From contig JBAVVD010000029.1 of assembly GCA_049697115.1 (NCBI GenBank), positions 1 through 64,000 on the forward strand: 64,000 nucleotides of DNA, given 5' to 3'. The position numbers were made by a program, and so were the translations under genes. The DNA is from JBAVVD01 sp049697115 (GTDB lineage Bacteria > Acidobacteriota > Aminicenantia > Aminicenantales > UBA4085). Under the pieces are notes generated by a model, which made no database searches, was not told where the DNA came from, and saw only the letters and a list, made by a program, of their open reading frames with translations. This document shows, in pieces, positions 59,392 through 64,000 of the stretch; positions within the stretch are counted from its first letter, which is position 1; the number at the start of each line of letters is the position of its first letter.

Positions 59392-59799
59392 ATGAAAAAA
59401 CCTGCCCCTAAAATCCTTGTCATTGATGACGATCCTGATTTCATCGAAGCCGTCACACCGATCCTGAAATCCGCCCTCTATGAAGTATCCACAGCCGCCA
59501 ACGTGGAAGAAGGAAAACAGAAAATATTCGCCGAGAAACCGGACCTCGTCCTTCTGGACATCATGATGGACAGCCTCTTTGATGGTTTTTCTCTTTGCCA
59601 CGCCATTAAGACTTCCCAAGAATACAAAGACTTTAAAGACACGCCCATTGTCTTTATATCGGCTGTGAAAGAGATTGCCGGCTCGAGATTCCAATTCAAA
59701 GGTGACGAACAGGGAATGGTTGGACCGGATGATTATATAGATAAACCCGTGAAACCCGACGACCTGCTGGCGCGGATTGAAAAACTTATTAAGAAATAA
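59392..59799 (+). CDS. Single-domain response regulator
   Basis: The 135-residue receiver shows KILVIDDDPDFIEA, phospho-acceptor Asp in LVLLDIMMDS, VFISAVKE and the Lys of YIDKPVKPDD. An insertion around SLFDGFSLC and a long loop (FQFKGDEQGMVGPDD) place it in the subgroup found with hydrogenase and sulfur operons of delta-type anaerobes. AAAGGAGG precedes the ATG. It may be phosphorylated by the hybrid kinase at 60160. Confidence 0.88.
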   Translation: MKKPAPKILVIDDDPDFIEAVTPILKSALYEVSTAANVEEGKQKIFAEKPDLVLLDIMMDSLFDGFSLCHAIKTSQEYKDFKDTPIVFISAVKEIAGSRFQFKGDEQGMVGPDDYIDKPVKPDDLLARIEKLIKK

Positions 59800-60159
59800 A
59801 AAGAAACCCCCTCCGGCGGACCATATCTCCGCTGATCGTTCCCTTGAGTCGGTCCATTCCTCCTTCGTTTGACTTTCCTTAAGAGGAAAACGGGTCGATC
59901 AATTTTCTGAAAGGTCTCTATTCAGTCTCGCTCTTCCCCAACTGAGGAACGGACGTTTCCTGCGCTCAAGAAGCCGCTTTTTTCTCCGGTCGTCCCCGTA
60001 ATGAAGGAATCCCTGACGTTTCGGGCGGAAGAGGAATGCTCTGTGCTCCCTTGGTCTTCAGAGACGCATTTACAGAAAGCGCAATGGGCTCCGACAGAGG
60101 AATATTGCTGAAATAAAATTTAAATTCAGGTAAAATACATTTCTGAAAAGGAATTCTGT
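59800..60159. other. Intergenic region between receiver and hybrid-kinase genes
   Basis: In 360 bp no coding pattern is supported. A small palindrome TTTCCT/AGGAAA (59874-59889) and a weak hairpin near 59816 are the only structures seen. TAAAAT near 60132 could be a -10. Confidence 0.35.
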
Positions 60160-61287
60160 ATGGCCGACAAGAAACCGTTAGTGCTTGTTATCGATGACGA
60201 AGAGGCTATGCGCGATTCCTGTACACAGATACTGATCAAGAGCCGCTTCAGGGCCGAGACCGCCGAAGATGGTTCCATAGGACTGCAGAAAATAAAGGAG
60301 CTCAGGCCGGACCTGGTCCTGATCGATTTAAAAATGCCCGGCATCAGCGGATTTGATGTCTTGGAAAATCTCAAACAGATCGACCCCGAAGTCATTCCAA
60401 TTGTGATCACAGGCTATGCCACCGTCGACTCGGCGGTTGAAGCCATGAAGAAAGGAGCATATGACTTCCTTCCCAAGCCGTTCACTCCCGAAGAGCTGCG
60501 CATCATCATCCGGAGGGCGCTCGAACGAAGAAAACTCGCCCAAGAAGCAGAAACTCTCAGAAGAGAGAAAAAGCTCATTGAAGAAAACTTTATCACCATG
60601 GTTTCCCATCAGCTTCGGAGCCCCTTGGTGGCCATTCAACAATACTTTGAAGTCATTCTGGCCGGGATGGCGGGCCAGGTGGAAGAAAAACAGAAGGAAA
60701 TGATCCTCCGCGCCCATGAGCGCCTGGACGGGCTCCTCCGGTTGATCAACGACTGGCTGGATCTGGCCAGAATCAACCGCGGTCAGATCGTGGACAAATT
60801 CAGAAACCTGGACATCCAAAAAACGCTGGAGAAACTCATTGAATTCATGAAGCCCCTGGCCCAGGAACATGATGTCACGCTCGAATTTGCGCCGTCCTCT
60901 CCTTCAGTGACGGTGAACGGCGATGAGGAAACTCTCGAACAGGTTTTCACGAATCTCCTGAGCAACGCCATTAAATACAACCGCCCCGGTGGGTCCGTGA
61001 AAGTCTGCCTCAAAGAAGATAAGGAGACCATCTCCCTGGAAGTCAAGGATACGGGAATCGGAATACCTCAAGAGCATCTCCCTCATATATTTGACCAGTT
61101 CTATCAGGTCAGCCGGAGTGAAAGTAAAAAAATGAAGGGGTCTGGGCTCGGACTCTCCATCGCCAAAAAGATTGTGGATGCTCATAACGGTACAATTCAG
61201 GTATCGAGCGAACACGGGAAAGGAAGCATTTTTACCGTAATCCTTCCCAAAACTGTAACACAAGCCCAAGAATCAAGCCTTCCCTGA
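60160..61287 (+). CDS. Hybrid receiver-histidine kinase
   Basis: The 375-residue soluble protein joins an NtrC-like receiver (1-122; Asp in LVLIDLKMPGISG, Lys in LPKPFTPEEL) to a HisKA domain (TMVSHQLRSPLVAIQQYF, His near 150). The ATPase domain carries DTGIGIPQEHLPHIFDQFYQ and GSGLGLSIAK. There is no sensor domain, so its activity is probably set by receiver phosphorylation. The receiver closely resembles that of the sigma54 activator at 52495, suggesting a shared input. It ends shortly before the protease-HypB gene. Confidence 0.9.
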   Translation: MADKKPLVLVIDDEEAMRDSCTQILIKSRFRAETAEDGSIGLQKIKELRPDLVLIDLKMPGISGFDVLENLKQIDPEVIPIVITGYATVDSAVEAMKKGAYDFLPKPFTPEELRIIIRRALERRKLAQEAETLRREKKLIEENFITMVSHQLRSPLVAIQQYFEVILAGMAGQVEEKQKEMILRAHERLDGLLRLINDWLDLARINRGQIVDKFRNLDIQKTLEKLIEFMKPLAQEHDVTLEFAPSSPSVTVNGDEETLEQVFTNLLSNAIKYNRPGGSVKVCLKEDKETISLEVKDTGIGIPQEHLPHIFDQFYQVSRSESKKMKGSGLGLSIAKKIVDAHNGTIQVSSEHGKGSIFTVILPKTVTQAQESSLP

Positions 61288-61394
61288 AGATGTCTGTCAT
61301 GACCTGTTCTGTTTTGGGAAGCCGGCGGACACAAACCTCTCCCCATTTTCCGGAGAGTAATGGAATTCTCCCACGGGGAGACGATTCAGGCGCG

Positions 61395-62561
61395 ATGAGA
61401 ACACTCGTCCTTGGTCTCGGAAATGACCTCTACGGAGATGACGGAACGGGCCTTCATGTCGTTCGAAAACTCAGGGAGGAATACGAATCCGTCCGCGAGA
61501 GACCGGCTTGGATGGGCCATGTCGAATTTCTGGAATCTTCTCTCTCGGGGATCAAGCTTCTGGACCTCATCACAGGCTATGACGTTCTCCTTATTATCGA
61601 TACGATAAAAAAACAAAATCCCAAGCCGGGCAGAATACATCTTCTGGATGGAAGAGGGCTCCGGCACATCCCCGGCCCCTCGCCCCACTATATCTCTATT
61701 CCACAGACCCTGGAGATCGGGAAAGCCCTGGGATTCAAGGTTCCTGCAGAAGTCCGTGTTATCGCCATTGAGGCGAAAAACATCTACCATCTGGGTGAAG
61801 GCCTGAGTCAAAAAATGCTCAAATGCCTTCCGCGAATCATTAAAAAAACAAAGGAGATATTGGAAGAAATTTATCATGAAATGAAAGAACAAAAACTGAG
61901 GAAAAAAGAGTTCGTTGTTCTGGAGGACCTTCTCGGCTCGAACCTAAAAATTGCCTCAGAAATCCGCCAGAAGCTTGAAACCAGAAAGATATTGACCATT
62001 AACTTCTTAAGCTCGCCCGGAGCCGGCAAAACCACTCTCCTGGAAAAAATCGCCGAGCACCTCAGCGGTCGTTACCGAATGGCCGTCATCGAAGGGGATA
62101 TCGAAACCGAGAGAGATGCCGAACGAATCCGGGCAAAGGGAATTCCAGCCTGGCAGATTACCACGGGCGGCGCCTGCCATCTTGAAGCCAAGATGATCGC
62201 CAAAATCTTCCCTCAAATCCCCGAGGGATTGAATTTCCTCTTTATTGAAAACGTCGGCAACCTCGTCTGCCCGGCCAGCTTCGATCTGGGAGAGCGTCTC
62301 CGTTGCGTCCTTCTTTCCGCTCCGGAAGGAGACGACAAGCCAAAAAAATACCCGAAAGCGTTTGCCACATCCGATTGCCTGATCTTGACCAAGTCCGATC
62401 TCCACTCTCTCCTCCCTTTTGACGCGGAGCGCGCCAGAAAGGAAGCTCTGGAAGTCAATCCCCGGCTGAAAATTTTTTCCACATCTGCTCTGACCGGAGA
62501 CGGAGTGAAGGAGCTCGTCGATTTTTTCATTTCCGCCCTTCAAAATCTTTCTCATGCATGA
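61395..62561 (+). CDS. Fusion of hydrogenase maturation protease and HypB
   Basis: The 388-residue protein has an N-terminal HycI/HybD-type endopeptidase (LVLGLGNDLYGDDGTGL, LLIIDTIKK, PGPSPHYISIP: acidic, Asp and His nickel residues all present). It is joined by a charged helix to HypB (from about 190): GTPase P loop NFLSSPGAGKTTLLEKI, GDIETERDAERI, TTGGACHLEAKM (the metal-site Cys/His) and FIENVGNLVCPASFDLGE. HypB delivers nickel before the protease cuts the large subunit, so the fusion joins two consecutive steps. An ATG 35 codons upstream (61290) adds non-conserved sequence and is not preferred. It overlaps hypA by 8 nt. Confidence 0.85.
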   Translation: MRTLVLGLGNDLYGDDGTGLHVVRKLREEYESVRERPAWMGHVEFLESSLSGIKLLDLITGYDVLLIIDTIKKQNPKPGRIHLLDGRGLRHIPGPSPHYISIPQTLEIGKALGFKVPAEVRVIAIEAKNIYHLGEGLSQKMLKCLPRIIKKTKEILEEIYHEMKEQKLRKKEFVVLEDLLGSNLKIASEIRQKLETRKILTINFLSSPGAGKTTLLEKIAEHLSGRYRMAVIEGDIETERDAERIRAKGIPAWQITTGGACHLEAKMIAKIFPQIPEGLNFLFIENVGNLVCPASFDLGERLRCVLLSAPEGDDKPKKYPKAFATSDCLILTKSDLHSLLPFDAERARKEALEVNPRLKIFSTSALTGDGVKELVDFFISALQNLSHA

Positions 62562-62901
62562 ACTCTCGCTGATCGCCAACCTGTTTGAAATTCTCAACGA
62601 AAAGGCCTGTGAACAACACGCAAAAAAAATTATTTTCGTCAAACTGAAGGTCGGAAGACTGTCCGGCGCTGTGCCCGAATTTCTGGAGACGGCTTTTGAA
62701 GTCTATAAAAATGGGACGATCGCTCAGGAGGCACGGCTGGAACTCGAAGAAGTCCCGCTGAAAGTCCGGTGCCAGAAATGTGCCACCGAAACCATCCAGG
62801 ATGACTTTGTCTTTATCTGTCCTCACTGCGGAGCACGGGATTTAAAAACCCTTGAGGGGACAGAACTTCTTCTTGAGAGACTTGAGCTGGAACTGGAATA
62901 A
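62554..62901 (+). CDS. hypA: Hydrogenase nickel incorporation protein HypA
   Basis: The 115-residue protein opens MHELSLIANLFEIL, where the Met-His-Glu binds nickel. It has a zinc site made of CQKC (near 73) and CPHC (near 90). HypA works with HypB to insert Ni into [NiFe] large subunits. The start overlaps the protease-HypB gene by 8 nt. HypC, D, E and F are not in the window. Confidence 0.95.
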   Translation: MHELSLIANLFEILNEKACEQHAKKIIFVKLKVGRLSGAVPEFLETAFEVYKNGTIAQEARLELEEVPLKVRCQKCATETIQDDFVFICPHCGARDLKTLEGTELLLERLELELE

Positions 62902-62920
62902 AAAACAGGGGCGGCACAGT

Positions 62921-62955
62921 TTTTCCACATGGTCTGTGAATAATCCTGTTGATAA
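62921..62955. promoter_or_regulatory. Cluster of DnaA-box-like nonamers
   Basis: TTTTCCACA (62921-62929) and, reversed, TGTGAATAA (62935-62943) fit the TTWTNCACA DnaA-box pattern. TGTTGATAA (62947-62955) is one mismatch away. AT-rich DNA follows to about 63115. Whether it is an origin or a DnaA-regulated site is unknown. Confidence 0.35.
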
Positions 62956-63082
62956 TTCAAATTTCACCGTGTTTAATAATTTTACTTTCTATGAGTTATG
63001 ACCGATTGCACAAATTTTGGGCCTGTTCAGAGCCTCTATAAAATCCACAAATAGAAATTAAATTGGGGCCTCAACTCCTCGT

Positions 63083-63111
63083 TTCATTCGGAACTTATTT
63101 TCAGGTATAAT
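63083..63111 (+). promoter_or_regulatory. Candidate promoter for the last gene
   Basis: A perfect TATAAT (63106-63111) has a weak -35 TTCATT (63083-63088) at 17 bp. A start near 63119 would put the whole nested hairpin element into the 5' leader. Confidence 0.45.
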
Positions 63112-63130
63112 ATCAGTCAATTGTTCAGCT

Positions 63131-63321
63131 AATACGAACGCAATAAATAACGTGACAGAATATATGCGGCGCTGGGGCCGCCCTCAAGCCTCCGTAGCGG
63201 AGGGGGCCCCGTCGGCTTATCCGATGGGGGGAACCGACGGGACTGGTTCCCCGGGGATCGGGGGCTGAGGACGGCCCCAGCGCCGATCAAACATTGGTGC
63301 TTTATTTATTGCGTTCGTATT
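63131..63321. repeat. Nested inverted-repeat element, 191 bp
   Basis: Outer arms AATACGAACGCAATAAATAA (63131-63150) and its exact complement (63302-63321) enclose inner arms CGGCGCTGGGGCCG (63167-63180) and its complement (63272-63285). The inner stem extends through CCTCA-GCC with GGC-TGAGG. Inside are three more hairpins: CCTCCG-TAG-CGGAGG, CCCCGTCGG/CCGATGGGG and GGGGAACC/GGTTCCCC. The interior is very G+C-rich and the outer arms AT-rich. It may be a leader RNA or a MITE-like mobile element; it resembles no class I know. Confidence 0.85.
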
Positions 63322-63345
63322 CATGTGCTCAGGAAAGGAGTCCCA

Positions 63346-64000
63346 ATGAAAGAATTAAAAGATATTGCCTGTAACACTGTTCTCAGCGAAGTGCAACTCG
63401 AGAAGATTGAACACATCATCCTCAGCCAGGGACGTTATACCAAAGAAGCTATCCGTGAAGAGCTTGATTGGTTCTGTGCCGGTCTCGTCATGAGCGAATA
63501 CTATTTTAAGACCACTCCTGTCGAAACCATCGCCAAGCACATCCAGGCCTTGATGGCCGCAGAAATTCTGGCGACGGTCAAACAGGACAAAACGATTAAA
63601 ATTGATTTAGGGACCGAACTGGAAGATGAGGCCATTTATCTCGTCGACGATTACCACTACCACGCTTTAGAAATTGAGAGGAGAATTGAAGAGCGCTATC
63701 CCAACTGCCGGCTTCAATCCTACCGCACCCTGCGCAACGCCCTCGGGCTTGTCTATCTGAGAATGTACCTGGTCAGCCAGCCTCTGTTCTCGACCAATCC
63801 AATTCCTCCGGAAGAGACGGACCTCCGTAAAATCGCCGACCGGACATTCCTGGCATCCTCACCGGAAAAAACCCTTCAGAGATACCAGATGCTCGTCAAT
63901 GAATCCAAAGGCTGGGAGAGCCCTCTCATCGATGTCTCTCACGACGCCAAAACGAAGGAGCTTCGCATCATGATTATCACCCTTCGGGACTCCAGCCACC
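63346..64000 (+). CDS. N-terminal part of a large protein, possibly NAD-glutamate dehydrogenase
   Basis: The ATG at 63346 follows AAAGGAG, and the frame stays open for 218 codons to the window edge, so the gene is cut. The visible part includes YYFKTTPVETIAKHIQALMA, EDEAIYLVDDYHYHALEIER and RYPNCRLQSYRTLRNALGLV. The wording recalls the long N-terminal region of the large NAD-dependent glutamate dehydrogenases, but no catalytic motif is in view, so the call is tentative. The nested inverted repeat lies 24 nt upstream of the start. Confidence 0.45.
   Translation, partial: MKELKDIACNTVLSEVQLEKIEHIILSQGRYTKEAIREELDWFCAGLVMSEYYFKTTPVETIAKHIQALMAAEILATVKQDKTIKIDLGTELEDEAIYLVDDYHYHALEIERRIEERYPNCRLQSYRTLRNALGLVYLRMYLVSQPLFSTNPIPPEETDLRKIADRTFLASSPEKTLQRYQMLVNESKGWESPLIDVSHDAKTKELRIMIITLRDSSH

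Noticed and set aside
61290..61394. N-terminal 35-codon extension of the protease-HypB gene from the ATG at 61290.
   Set aside because: The extra sequence is Ser/Pro/Arg-rich and not protease-like; homology starts at the Met at 61395.
1..64000. CRISPR arrays, rRNA genes, prophage genes and complete insertion sequences.
   Set aside because: No regularly spaced direct repeats, rRNA sequence, integrase, capsid or transposase motifs were found on either strand.

Overview
The window (about 50% G+C) looks like the chromosome of an anaerobic, Gram-negative-type bacterium. An outer-membrane-like barrel, a possible lipoprotein, peptidoglycan enzymes (MurA, MurB) and two NAD(P)-linked [NiFe] hydrogenase systems all point that way. 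The gene mix resembles candidate-phylum anaerobes such as Aminicenantota or other Acidobacteriota-like lineages; this placement is inference, because there is no rRNA in the window.

Layout. 1-14.8 kb is mostly housekeeping: a perfect inverted repeat at the left edge, citrate synthase, murA, HIT protein, metallo-hydrolase, murB, ligA, an NAD synthetase split into glutaminase and synthase genes, and rsmI. 15.1-20.6 kb holds hsp20 and a minus-strand ribosome-linked block (rplU-rpmA-obgE-nadD, then rsfS, rlmH, a DksA/TraR-type zinc finger and comF). 20.7-26 kb has tRNA-Val, an ornithine cyclodeaminase-like gene and a DUF1177-AroM-NCS1 permease cassette. 26.1-35.4 kb is a signalling island of five response regulators and kinases, including a degenerate GGDEF and an HD-GYP, with a structured non-coding stretch inside. 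tRNA-Lys and tRNA-Glu follow.

36.6-50.4 kb is the core: a 16-gene, about 13.5-kb operon behind a strong promoter with a long leader. It mixes heterodisulfide-reductase genes (HdrC, HdrB), NuoE/NuoF-like flavoprotein genes, an MvhDGA-type [NiFe] hydrogenase and an embedded six-gene module (DRTGG, ATPase, H-cluster-like protein, DRTGG, PHP, ATPase). HdrA is split. Its N-terminal half is a separate gene. Its C-terminal half, resuming in the middle of the inserted ferredoxin, is fused 6.5 kb downstream to a NuoG/HydA-like [2Fe-2S] protein. The inferred product is a chimeric flavin-based electron-bifurcating complex joining H2, NAD(H), ferredoxin and an unknown Hdr-type acceptor.

50.5-62.9 kb has a sensor kinase and sigma54 activator facing a good -24/-12 promoter, then a group 3b-type sulfhydrogenase operon (HydB, G, D, A). 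The HydA large subunit carries a C-terminal domain resembling its own maturation endopeptidase, and HydD has Asp in place of one proximal-cluster Cys. Further receiver genes and a hybrid kinase lead to a second maturation-protease domain, this one fused to HypB, and then HypA. The right edge holds DnaA-box-like sites, a 190-bp nested inverted-repeat element that may lie in a 5' leader, and the start of a large gene that may be an NAD-glutamate dehydrogenase.
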